Part shown: positions 1 to 6,028 of the stretch, in pieces
Layout: each line of letters opens with the position of its first letter
Position numbering within the stretch: position 1 is the first letter of the stretch
NCBI GenBank assembly: GCA_016649585.1
Contig: JAENXH010000016.1
Span: forward strand, 1-14,254
Reading direction: 5' to 3'
Length of the DNA stretch: 14,254 nucleotides
Source: Methanosarcinales archaeon
GTDB taxonomy: Archaea > Halobacteriota > Syntropharchaeia > Alkanophagales > Methanospirareceae
Made by a program: the position numbers and the translations under genes
Notes under the pieces: generated by a model
What the model saw: the letters and a program-made list of their open reading frames with translations, nothing else
The model's database searches: none
What the model was told of the DNA's origin: nothing

Positions 1-45
1 TATTGAACTACACGGTGAATTAAACCCGTTGCATATCTCAGAACG

Positions 46-840
46 ATGAAAAAAGAACCGTTATTACAGATATTTGAACGCCTCTCCGATTATTGTCAGG
101 AGCGTAAGGTGCTATTAGAAGGCGAACTCAGGCTGAAGATACGGGAGTGCTTACAAGCGCTCAGCGACGCTGAACGAGCGGAATTAGAAAAAAAATTAGG
201 GGGTAATGTAGAAGCGTTAATCTTCAAAAGCATAACGAGTCGCGAGAAAATTTCAGTTTTCTCGCCTGATATGCACACTAAGATAAATTATCAAGGCGAG
301 GTATTTTACTGCTTGCCAACGCATGGCTACCTGGCTGACGAATTAGAGAAAGCGTTTTTACGCTGGACGAAGATACGAAGCCCATTAAGTGCGTTGAAGG
401 ACCTAATAACGGATTTTCTCGAACGGTGTAGTTATCAGGTAAAAGACGAGACAAGCGTGTGTGAAAATGAGCATTGTGAGCGGATCGCGGTGAAAAAGGA
501 CAAACCCAAACACGGAAGCCTGCACCTTTTTATTTTCCCCTCCATAAAGTTCGTGCCGCAGTTCAGAGAAGAGCATCATGCAGCATTAGAAAAAAACGAA
601 ACGGAGGAAAAAGTAATCGTTGTTCCAACAGAGAAGACTCCTGCTCCTTTTATCTCGTTCGTCAGGGAGCACGAGGTTGGCGGAGTAATGATCTGGGTCG
701 CCGATATGGAGAAGAGAGCAGTAAATCCATTTATAGGAACGCCTAAAGATGCAGAGATCGAAAAGAATTTTGCAAGTCCCGACGGGGCGAGAAGGGCGGT
801 AAGCGTATGGATGAGGAAGATGCACTTCTCCGACCTGTAA
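46..840 (+). CDS. Hypothetical protein, 264 aa
   Basis: I do not recognise this protein. It is soluble, with no signal peptide or membrane segment. Residues 1-60 are charged and predicted helical. A central block (about 85-130) contains an aromatic/hydrophobic stretch followed by a helix. The C-terminal half (about 155-225) alternates short hydrophobic strands (HLFIFPSI, EKVIVVPTE, GGVMIWVAD) with charged loops, which suggests an alpha/beta fold. Cysteines at 128, 139 and 144 could be a partial metal site, but no full motif is visible. The ATG at 46 follows in-frame stops at 4-6 and 16-18 with no other ATG, GTG or TTG between, so the start is fairly secure. There is no clear Shine-Dalgarno sequence, so the message may be leaderless or short-leadered. 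The gene contains an A8 run at 188-195 yet stays in frame. It converges on the prenyltransferase gene with a 4-bp gap. Confidence 0.75.
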   Translation: MKKEPLLQIFERLSDYCQERKVLLEGELRLKIRECLQALSDAERAELEKKLGGNVEALIFKSITSREKISVFSPDMHTKINYQGEVFYCLPTHGYLADELEKAFLRWTKIRSPLSALKDLITDFLERCSYQVKDETSVCENEHCERIAVKKDKPKHGSLHLFIFPSIKFVPQFREEHHAALEKNETEEKVIVVPTEKTPAPFISFVREHEVGGVMIWVADMEKRAVNPFIGTPKDAEIEKNFASPDGARRAVSVWMRKMHFSDL

Positions 841-846
841 TTTTTT
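841..846 (+). terminator. Possible T-tract terminator
   Basis: Six consecutive T residues directly follow the TAA stop of the 264-aa gene. Archaeal RNA polymerase terminates at short U-tracts without needing a hairpin. The tract also spans the first bases of the stop codon of the convergent minus-strand gene. The assignment rests on position and composition only. Confidence 0.4.
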
Positions 847-1534
847 AACCTCCAAATCGTCGCTCACGCATTTTGAAATCTCTAACCGCCCTCAAGAGGT
901 CCATCTTCCTGAATTTTGCCCAATTCATATCGGTAAAGTAAAACTCGGTATACACCGATTGCCATATCAAGAAATCCATCAATCGTGTGGCACCAGACCT
1001 GATGACGAGGTCAGGCTCCGATTTGAAGAGCAACTCCGATTCTATCACCTTCTCATCAATCTCTTCAGGCTCTATTTCCCCTGTCTTTACCTTCTTTACT
1101 ATCTCTTTTACCGCCTCTGTCAGCTCGCTTCTACCACCAAACCCTAATGAAATCGTTATTCTCCTTTTGTTAGCACCCGTATCTTCTACTAACTTTGTAT
1201 ACGCTGGTTCGCGTTCCGATTCGCCGCCATATATGACTAAGGACGCATTTTCTTTGCTCAACGTCTTTGTTAGCTCTTCTTCGAGGCAAGAATATGCGTC
1301 TTCCAATATCTGTCTATCCATTCCCTCGTGGATAACGCTGATGTAAACACTTATAATCTCTATGTCCAGTGCATGGCACCACCGTATGAAGTGCTTGAGC
1401 TTTTCCATTCCCCGCTCATCTGCGAAAAGGTCGGTTTCATCCAGGACAAGAAGAATATGATTCACCGGGATGGGCGATTTCATTATTCCTCTTTGTAATA
1501 GTTCCTCATATAGGAACGAGATGGGGCGTAGCAT
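845..1534 (-). CDS. uppS: Cis-prenyltransferase (UPP synthase) family protein, divergent
   Basis: The family makes the polyprenyl-phosphate carrier lipid for glycan assembly at the membrane. From the ATG at 1534 the protein has 229 aa, near normal length. Its N-terminus (PISFLYEELL, 4-13, then a P-x-P before His26) matches archaeal family members, which favours this start over an ATG at 1483 preceded by GAGG. Family signatures retained are GFGGRSEL (131-138), a WQ-Y-E-YFTD block (191-202) and C-terminal RERRFGG (223-229). Substrate motifs are degraded: the usual DGNxRWA reads DETDLFA (Asp32 kept), the SSENWxRP region reads VIHEGMDRQ, and RTGGExRxSNF reads RSGATRLMDF, one residue shorter with Ser lost. 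It may be a regulatory or partner subunit of a two-component cis-prenyltransferase, or a divergent active enzyme. The start codon lies 3 nt after the tRNA-Ser gene. Confidence 0.88.
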   Translation of the reverse strand: MLRPISFLYEELLQRGIMKSPIPVNHILLVLDETDLFADERGMEKLKHFIRWCHALDIEIISVYISVIHEGMDRQILEDAYSCLEEELTKTLSKENASLVIYGGESEREPAYTKLVEDTGANKRRITISLGFGGRSELTEAVKEIVKKVKTGEIEPEEIDEKVIESELLFKSEPDLVIRSGATRLMDFLIWQSVYTEFYFTDMNWAKFRKMDLLRAVRDFKMRERRFGG

Positions 1535-1537
1535 AAG

Positions 1538-1623
1538 CGCCGGGAGAGGGATTCGAACCCTCGCTCCCCGTAAGGGGAAGTAGGTTAGCAACCTACCGCC
1601 TTAGACCTCTTGGCTATCCCGAC
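1538..1623 (-). tRNA. trnS-GCU: tRNA-Ser (anticodon GCU)
   Basis: This is an 86-nt class II tRNA. The acceptor stem GTCGGGA pairs with TCCCGGC with one G-U pair, and the discriminator is G as expected for serine. The anticodon stem GTAGG/CCTAC encloses the loop TTGCTAA, giving anticodon GCU for AGC/AGU codons. The long variable arm TCCCC-TTAC-GGGGA and the T arm GAGGG-TTCGAAT-CCCTC are both fully paired. CCA is not encoded. No intron is visible. The downstream coding start at 1534 is only 3 nt from the 3' end, so tRNase Z cleavage would create the 5' end of that mRNA if the two are cotranscribed. Confidence 0.98.
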
Positions 1624-1660
1624 ATCCGTGCTTGCTTAGTTTACTTATCCCTCCTCTGCG

Positions 1661-1674
1661 TATATAAATTTTGG
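1661..1674 (-). promoter_or_regulatory. BRE/TATA promoter for tRNA-Ser
   Basis: Read on the minus strand, CCAAAA directly precedes TTTATATA, a near-ideal archaeal BRE plus TATA box. The TATA centre lies about 41 bp upstream of the mature tRNA 5' end. Initiation about 25 bp downstream would therefore leave a short 5' leader for RNase P. The promoter lies just after the stop codon of the winged-helix gene. It probably also drives the prenyltransferase gene, since no other promoter fits in the 3-nt gap. Confidence 0.75.
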
Positions 1675-1675
1675 T

Positions 1676-1951
1676 TTAACTTAATTGATTCAGACGTTTC
1701 TGACCTTTTCCCGTTATTTTCCATTTATAAGGTCTCTTTCCCTTCCGCTTCACTATTTGTTCGTCCTCCAACAAACGTAAATGATGACGTGAAGTGGAAT
1801 AACTCAAAACTGCTAAGCCCGATACTTCTTTTATGGTGAGTGCGTTCGCCCTGCCCATCACCTCAAGTATCTTCGTTCTCGCTTTTAACCCTCTTATAAC
1901 ATTTCTCTTACGCTCTAAGTATGCATCGGGGTGATACTTTTTTCTTTGCAT
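1676..1951 (-). CDS. Small winged-helix transcriptional regulator
   Basis: This is a 91-aa basic protein consisting essentially of one winged helix-turn-helix domain. A basic N-terminal arm (1-22) is followed by helix 1 (about 22-33, GLKARTKILEVM). The HTH (about 38-61) has a recognition helix around SYSTSRHHLRLLE. A hairpin wing (66-80) contains KGKRPYKWKIT. The size and layout resemble ArsR/MarR-like single-domain archaeal regulators. No cysteine metal-sensor motif or ligand domain is present, so the signal is unknown. The ATG at 1951 is supported by the domain reaching nearly to the N-terminus. It lies 55 bp behind the surface-protein gene on the same strand with no clear promoter between, so it is probably cotranscribed from cetZ or the surface gene. 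Targets are not known; autoregulation of this cluster is a guess. Confidence 0.87.
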   Translation of the reverse strand: MQRKKYHPDAYLERKRNVIRGLKARTKILEVMGRANALTIKEVSGLAVLSYSTSRHHLRLLEDEQIVKRKGKRPYKWKITGKGQKRLNQLS

Positions 1952-2006
1952 CCATCCAGAGGTATTTTCATGTAGTCGATTTCAAAGTCTAAAAGGCTTA
2001 GCTTAC

Positions 2007-2867
2007 TTAATAGACCCCCCGCTTCCTTTGCCTTTGTTGAAGTAACAATACAAATGCTACAATTGCAATCACGACCACAACGACGATAATAGCATAATTC
2101 TTGAGCGTTCTGCCTCCAACTGCTGACCCTGCTTTAGCTTCTGCCTCTTTCGCGGAATCCAATGCCTTCTCAGCCTCTACTAATGCCTCCTCCGACCTGC
2201 CTTCGTTATATAACTGCTGAGAATTGCTCAGATGTTCATTAGCCAATGTAAGACTCGTATTCGCATCAGCTACGTTAAGGCCCGCGTCTTCAGCGTCAGC
2301 AATTGCCAAAGTCGCATTTTCTATCTCCCTATTTGCGTTGTCTACTGCGATGATAACATCCTCTATTGTCTGAGAGGTCACATCGATTTTTATCTCTACC
2401 ACTAAATACTCACCCTCTGTCGTCTCCTGTGTCACGTTTAACAACGTGAATGCCGCTCGCTTTCCCACTTCCGGTGCCTCTCCCGACCAAATTATGACAA
2501 CTTCATCTACGAGTTTTTTATGGTTTAGAGTGTAAGAACTGCCACTTTGGAGCGCTTTCTCTTCCAGGCCTTCCCCACTTATACTTCCTATTGCCCCCAC
2601 CAATTCTGACTGAAAACTAAACGTTGATTCATCTAATTCCTTGCTAATGTTCGTTAAGACAACCTTTATGGAAACTTCACTGCCGCCTTCTACCATTTCC
2701 GTTCCATATACCTCGTCATAACGCAGATCCTTTATCTCCACATTCGCAAAAGGAGTTGTAGACAACGAGGTTGACTCTTCTGCAACGCATACGCTCATGC
2801 TTAGCGGCATCAAACAAAACGCACCTATGACAAGTAAGGTCAATATATGTCGGGAGTTAATTTTCAA
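2007..2867 (-). CDS. Secreted surface protein with C-terminal membrane anchor
   Basis: Numbering is from a TTG start at 2867 (286 aa). Residues 1-28 form a signal peptide: basic KINSRH, a hydrophobic core, then a likely cleavage near CVAEE. Residues 40-165 look like a beta-rich extracellular domain. Residues 168-247 form a long alanine-rich helical segment with repeating A-x-x-A spacing, probably a coiled-coil stalk. A single membrane helix (about 258-277, rich in Ile/Val) is followed by a basic tail QRQRKRG, so the bulk faces outside. Four N-glycosylation sequons (Asn73, 144, 184, 203) fit an archaeal envelope protein. The nominal GTG at 2876 lies inside a perfect GGTGAT ribosome-binding sequence, so translation more likely begins at the TTG. 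The gene follows cetZ by 32 bp and is probably in its operon. Function is unknown; it could be an S-layer-associated or adhesion protein. Confidence 0.82.
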   Translation of the reverse strand: MKINSRHILTLLVIGAFCLMPLSMSVCVAEESTSLSTTPFANVEIKDLRYDEVYGTEMVEGGSEVSIKVVLTNISKELDESTFSFQSELVGAIGSISGEGLEEKALQSGSSYTLNHKKLVDEVVIIWSGEAPEVGKRAAFTLLNVTQETTEGEYLVVEIKIDVTSQTIEDVIIAVDNANREIENATLAIADAEDAGLNVADANTSLTLANEHLSNSQQLYNEGRSEEALVEAEKALDSAKEAEAKAGSAVGGRTLKNYAIIVVVVVIAIVAFVLLLQQRQRKRGVY

Positions 2868-2870
2868 TGG

Positions 2871-2876
2871 TATCAC
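2871..2876 (-). promoter_or_regulatory. Shine-Dalgarno site deciding a TTG start
   Basis: Read on the minus strand, AAAGGTGAT precedes ACCA and then TTG. GGTGAT is complementary to the end of archaeal 16S rRNA, and the spacing to TTG is right. The GTG that would extend the protein by three residues is part of this site and so is unlikely to be the start. Confidence 0.65.
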
Positions 2877-2899
2877 CTTTCTTTTCTCGCATACCTCAC

Positions 2900-4051
2900 T
2901 CAGAACAAAGGCTTTATGTTCTCGTTTGTATCCAAGAGCTCTTTGTAATCTCTCTCTTTCTCGCTCGATACTTCTTTTATCTGCTCTTGTGCTTCGGCAC
3001 CAATCTCTTGTAACTCTTTTATCCGCGGGACATCAGACACTCCTGAAAACAGAACGATCGTCGATACATGCCGCCCCTTTACCAGTGGATAATCTCCGCC
3101 CCTCACTTCTTTCCCTCTTATCATCTCTTCTACTCGCATCTTTGACTTCTCTATACCCTTCCTGCTTAACTCCTTCGGTGGTCCTGCTGCAATTATCAAT
3201 GCCTTCTCCGCAGTTGAAACATCGCAGGGGATCGTTAATCTCCCCGCTACTGCTCTCCGCACCAAAGAGGTAATCCTTGTAACCGTATCCAGATTCTCCA
3301 TGGCCTTCTTTTTGCCAAGGAACTTCTTAAATAATCCCTCACTCTGTATTTCTTCCGATGCATATCCAATCGTCGATATCCCGCCTCCTTTCAGTGTGTT
3401 CATCACCTCTGCCGCATCTACGACCATCTGTCCCACTTCATTCGCTTCTCCTGCACCGAACAAAATCCCGAATCGCCTCACAATTTCTTCGTTTATGTCC
3501 TCAAATGCTTCCTTTACACTCTCCCCACCCTTCTTCCACGCATCATTATCAAAAAGGAAAAGATTGTCTACTTCATTCACAAACGTCACCAGGCTTCTTG
3601 CGGCATTTAACGAATATAAGCTCCCCTCATCTTTCGATGGTAATATCCCAAGCCCGTAAACCGGTTCCTCGTATAGCTTCTTCAGCCTCCTTGCTAATAC
3701 CGGTGCACCGCCAGACCCGGTCCCGCCTCCTAAACCCGCTATAATCAAAAAAGCATCAACCTGATGTGTTCCTCGTTTATCTATCTCGCTCTGTATCGTA
3801 TAAACTTCATCGGTGGCAACCTGCGCGCCTAATTCGTTATCTGCACCGATTCCATGCCCTTTCGTGAGTGACTCTCCTACAAGTATTCTGTCATCCATGG
3901 GTATATTCTTTATCCCCATCAAATCAGACCGTGCTGTATTGATGGCCAATGCGCGAATCACGAAATTCTGCCCTGTTTTCTTAGCAAGCTCTACGAATGC
4001 ATCTGCAACTCTCCCCCCGGCCTGTCCATAACCTATCACGAATACCCGCAT
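2900..4051 (-). CDS. cetZ: CetZ-type tubulin/FtsZ superfamily GTPase
   Basis: CetZ proteins are archaeal cytoskeletal GTPases that polymerise under the membrane; in haloarchaea they control cell shape. This one has 383 aa, normal for CetZ. The N-terminal glycine loop is GYGQAGGR (7-14). The tubulin signature GGGTGSGG (108-115) binds the GTP phosphates. SLNAARSL (147-154) and FDND (167-170) fall in nucleotide-contact regions. The T7 catalytic-loop region reads VVDAAEVMNTL (210-220), followed by GGGISTIGYAS, which is CetZ-like rather than FtsZ-like. The C-terminal domain occupies roughly 250-350. An acidic/charged tail (350-383) ends in a short hydrophobic KPLF, which could be a partner-binding motif. 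The ATG is preceded by a G7 tract as a possible ribosome site. It heads an apparent operon with the surface-protein gene and has its own strong TATA box. Confidence 0.92.
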   Translation of the reverse strand: MRVFVIGYGQAGGRVADAFVELAKKTGQNFVIRALAINTARSDLMGIKNIPMDDRILVGESLTKGHGIGADNELGAQVATDEVYTIQSEIDKRGTHQVDAFLIIAGLGGGTGSGGAPVLARRLKKLYEEPVYGLGILPSKDEGSLYSLNAARSLVTFVNEVDNLFLFDNDAWKKGGESVKEAFEDINEEIVRRFGILFGAGEANEVGQMVVDAAEVMNTLKGGGISTIGYASEEIQSEGLFKKFLGKKKAMENLDTVTRITSLVRRAVAGRLTIPCDVSTAEKALIIAAGPPKELSRKGIEKSKMRVEEMIRGKEVRGGDYPLVKGRHVSTIVLFSGVSDVPRIKELQEIGAEAQEQIKEVSSEKERDYKELLDTNENIKPLF

Positions 4052-4220
4052 TTTATTCCCCCCCTTTCTTCTTTACCACCCATTAATGCCAACAACTCTC
4101 GTATTATACTTCTCCAACAGTAAACGTGAGTATATAAAACTTTCGGTTTGGCATATGTTTTTACCTTCATTTTTACTTTCTTCTTCTCCCTCTCTTTTTC
4201 ATTTGTTTATAGTATTATAT
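4052..4220. other. Intergenic region upstream of cetZ
   Basis: This 169-bp gap holds the cetZ promoter and leader. The part between the promoter and the end of the PRC-barrel gene (about 4150-4215) is a near-continuous pyrimidine tract on the plus strand. I see no RNA gene, repeat or credible small ORF in it. Confidence 0.6.
4131..4147 (-). promoter_or_regulatory. BRE/TATA promoter for cetZ
   Basis: Read on the minus strand, CCGAAAGTTTTATATAC contains a purine-rich BRE and a TTTATATA box. Initiation about 25 bp downstream of the TATA centre (near 4109) would give a leader of roughly 57 nt before the cetZ ATG at 4051. This separates cetZ transcriptionally from the PRC-barrel gene upstream. 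Confidence 0.75.
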
Positions 4221-4922
4221 TCACTTATGGTAATTTGAAGATTTTAAAACGATGTTCTTGCTATACATATTTAAACGCACGTCACCCATAGATATTCGGC
4301 TTTTTTTCAAACCAGTGCCTCTGAGGTGATTTACTACTAATTCTTCCACCTTCCCTGTTTCGTCAGCAAAAATAATATCCTTCACGCTACCTATACAATC
4401 GCCCCCAGCCGTTATAACTTTTTTATCCAAGATAGATTTAGCAAACATCTTCATCGCCTTACCCCTGTCTCGCGGTATAAAGTCCAGGATAAAGATTTCG
4501 CTCTTTCTAATCTCCATTACATCCTGTCCCAATAAGTCACTAATCGCCTTTATATCCACGACGTCTTCCAGCTTGAGACCAAGTCGGTATAAAATGACAT
4601 ATGCTAAACACTGCGAGAACGCGAACGGATAGATGGCTGCAAACTTACCGTGCATCCGTATCATCTCTTTATCCTCGGGGTCAAACAGGTAATCGTCCAC
4701 GGCTTCTCGAACTTCCCGCGTAATCACCGCTTTTACCGCCTCGACACCTATCGCACCCTTCTCTATCCCCTTCGCTTCACACATCTGGATTGCGTACGGA
4801 ACAAAATGTTCTACGGCATCTTCCGCAATGTCTTCAAAGACGAAATTCCACGGGAACAATTTTGACCTCAAGTAAGCAACTACTTTTTCCTTCTCCTCTT
4901 TACCTTTCTTCTTCCACCACAT
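4221..4922 (-). CDS. Protein with C-terminal PRC-barrel domain
   Basis: The protein has 233 aa. The C-terminal part (about 162-227) is a PRC-barrel: ILDKKVITAGG, then IGSVKDIIF, a turn, VEELVV, and later strands. This small beta barrel occurs in RNA-processing proteins, photosynthetic reaction centres and archaeal cell-division factors of the CdpB type. The N-terminal 150 residues are mostly helical and unrecognised. They start with a very basic Lys/Glu segment (4-13) and contain aromatic hydrophobic helices around 24-50 and 94-115. The latter (FAAIYPFAFSQCLAYVILY) is hydrophobic enough to be a buried or membrane-associated helix. The stop is separated from the cetZ ATG by 169 bp with its own promoter. 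The gene lies 26 bp behind the coiled-coil/winged-helix gene and is likely cotranscribed with it. A link to CetZ or division is suggested only by neighbourhood. Confidence 0.8.
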   Translation of the reverse strand: MWWKKKGKEEKEKVVAYLRSKLFPWNFVFEDIAEDAVEHFVPYAIQMCEAKGIEKGAIGVEAVKAVITREVREAVDDYLFDPEDKEMIRMHGKFAAIYPFAFSQCLAYVILYRLGLKLEDVVDIKAISDLLGQDVMEIRKSEIFILDFIPRDRGKAMKMFAKSILDKKVITAGGDCIGSVKDIIFADETGKVEELVVNHLRGTGLKKSRISMGDVRLNMYSKNIVLKSSNYHK

Positions 4923-4940
4923 CGCTTCTCTTCTCTTCTC
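4923..4940 (-). repeat. Short AGAGA purine repeat in ribosome-binding region
   Basis: Just upstream of the PRC-barrel ATG the minus strand reads as consecutive AGAGAAG-type units, giving an 18-nt purine tract. GAGAAG could serve as a weak Shine-Dalgarno sequence. Such simple repeats can vary in length between strains. Confidence 0.45.
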
Positions 4941-4948
4941 TTTTTAAT

Positions 4949-5845
4949 TCACTTTTTTAAAAACTTTAATATATTATGAATGTTCAAGCTCGAATTTGAA
5001 ATACCGACCCTTTTCATCTTCCCTTCATCTTCGCTTGTTTTGGCATTACAGATTCTCCATACCATTTCACCAAAGTCCGTCGCTTCGTATTTATCATCAT
5101 ATTCCTTTATCAGATTATATTCCCATCCATCGCCCACTAAATACGCTATGCCATTAACCAGCTCTTTATCATAAATATCTCTCACCAGCTCCTTATACTC
5201 CTTATCTTCCCTGTGAGAAATCTCTCTTATCTCCTTCATTCCCAGTCTCCTTCCTTCTTTGAGCAGTGTCCCTAACACAATAAAAGCGTATTCGTTTTGC
5301 TTGAGCAGCTCACAACACTTATCTATGGTATTCTCCATGCCGAGCATCTGCTTCGCAGTCTCCTGAATCATCATTATTACGTATCCCAGGACTTCCAAAG
5401 ATGACCGCCCGTATGCTAAATCAACCTTTATTCCATCCTTAGAAAACGTAGCTACTTTGAACTGAATACTTGGAGATGGAGCGCCAAAAAAGAGGTTTGT
5501 AAGAGCGGAGAAAAACTCTTCAGAAATCGGCTCGTGTTCGCTATCGTAAGGGAAGAAGTCATCTTCAAAGAGGTCTAAATTTGGGGCTAATTCCGCTGTC
5601 ATCTCCAATATTTCTTTTTCGATTTCTCCTAACTTCATAAAGGCACCGCTTATGTCGTCCACCTCTTTTCGTAGCCGCTTCGCTTCTACCTCTAATTGGT
5701 CCTTTAACTTCCCCCCAATCCCCTTCTCCAATAGCTTCTCTATCTCTTCCAGCCTATTTCCACCAGCCCCTTCGGCGGTTATTTCTTGCAATCGCCAATA
5801 TTCATGAGCTAATGCATTTGCCTTTTCATTGAATTTCTCCACCAT
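4949..5845 (-). CDS. Hypothetical coiled-coil / winged-helix-like protein
   Basis: I do not recognise a named family. The 298-aa protein has a highly charged helical N-terminus (about 1-85) with heptad-like Leu/Ile spacing, probably a coiled coil. An acidic aromatic linker follows (90-105). A mixed alpha/beta part (110-180) contains SPSIQFKVATF, GIKVDLAYG and a hydrophobic VLGYVIMMI helix. A C-terminal segment (about 185-265) looks like a winged helix: helices FIVLGTLLKEG, MKEIREISH and YKELVRDIYDKELV, then strands and wing around LVGDGWEYNLIKEY. There is no signal peptide. The ATG at 5845 is preceded at suitable distance by GGGAG. It is the first gene of a probable two-gene operon with the PRC-barrel gene (26-bp gap) and is driven from the AT-rich divergent promoter region. 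A DNA-binding or scaffold role is possible but unproven. Confidence 0.77.
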   Translation of the reverse strand: MVEKFNEKANALAHEYWRLQEITAEGAGGNRLEEIEKLLEKGIGGKLKDQLEVEAKRLRKEVDDISGAFMKLGEIEKEILEMTAELAPNLDLFEDDFFPYDSEHEPISEEFFSALTNLFFGAPSPSIQFKVATFSKDGIKVDLAYGRSSLEVLGYVIMMIQETAKQMLGMENTIDKCCELLKQNEYAFIVLGTLLKEGRRLGMKEIREISHREDKEYKELVRDIYDKELVNGIAYLVGDGWEYNLIKEYDDKYEATDFGEMVWRICNAKTSEDEGKMKRVGISNSSLNIHNILKFLKK

Positions 5846-5990
5846 CTCTACACTCCCTTTCTCTAAGGGTCAAGATTAAAATATACCTTATATACTATAT
5901 ATTTAACCGTCGTAGAAGATCATAAGTGAAGCTCCAATTATCATTCTTGCTCGTTCACATTCACTATCTTCAAAATGAGCACCCTGTCTA
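5846..5990. promoter_or_regulatory. Divergent promoter region with clustered TATA boxes
   Basis: Between the two divergent coiled-coil genes, positions 5879-5905 are almost entirely A/T with overlapping TATA-like elements. On the minus strand GGTTAAATATATAG (about 5908-5895) suits the 298-aa gene, with a leader near 30 nt. On the plus strand CCTTATATAC (5887-5896) suits the 447-aa gene, with a leader near 75 nt. The overlap implies that the two directions compete for TBP or are coregulated. Confidence 0.6.
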
Positions 5991-6028
5991 ATGCTGTACG
6001 TGCACCGAAGCAAAACTATAAAACCTGA
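5975..6028 (+). other. Possible 17-codon upstream ORF overlapping the next start
   Basis: An ATG at 5975 opens a short reading frame (MSTLSNAVRAPKQNYKT) that ends with TGA at 6026-6028. The ATG of the 447-aa gene at 5991 lies inside it in another frame. It could be a translated upstream ORF, the remnant of a different N-terminus, or chance. No Shine-Dalgarno sequence is visible for it. Confidence 0.2.

Noticed and set aside
1535..1591. N-terminal extension of the prenyltransferase frame to an ATG at 1591
   Set aside because: These 19 codons lie inside the tRNA-Ser gene, and the homology to archaeal family members begins at the ATG at 1534.
1984..2004. Possible terminator hairpin between the surface-protein and winged-helix genes
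   Set aside because: On the transcribed minus strand the stem has a mismatch and only a T4 tract, so it is too weak to call.
2797..3744. Long plus-strand open frames opposite cetZ
   Set aside because: They are rich in Ser/Pro/Leu with no domain character and are antisense reflections of the cetZ and surface-protein coding sequence.
4052..4210. Short ATG frames on the minus strand in the cetZ upstream region
   Set aside because: One is nine codons and purely basic; the other runs across the strong TATA box and into cetZ in another frame. Neither has a ribosome site.
4221..4922. Resemblance of the N-terminal helices of the PRC-barrel protein to a PCP-reductase-type helical domain
   Set aside because: Only a loose similarity around residues 35-70; not enough to name the domain without a profile search.
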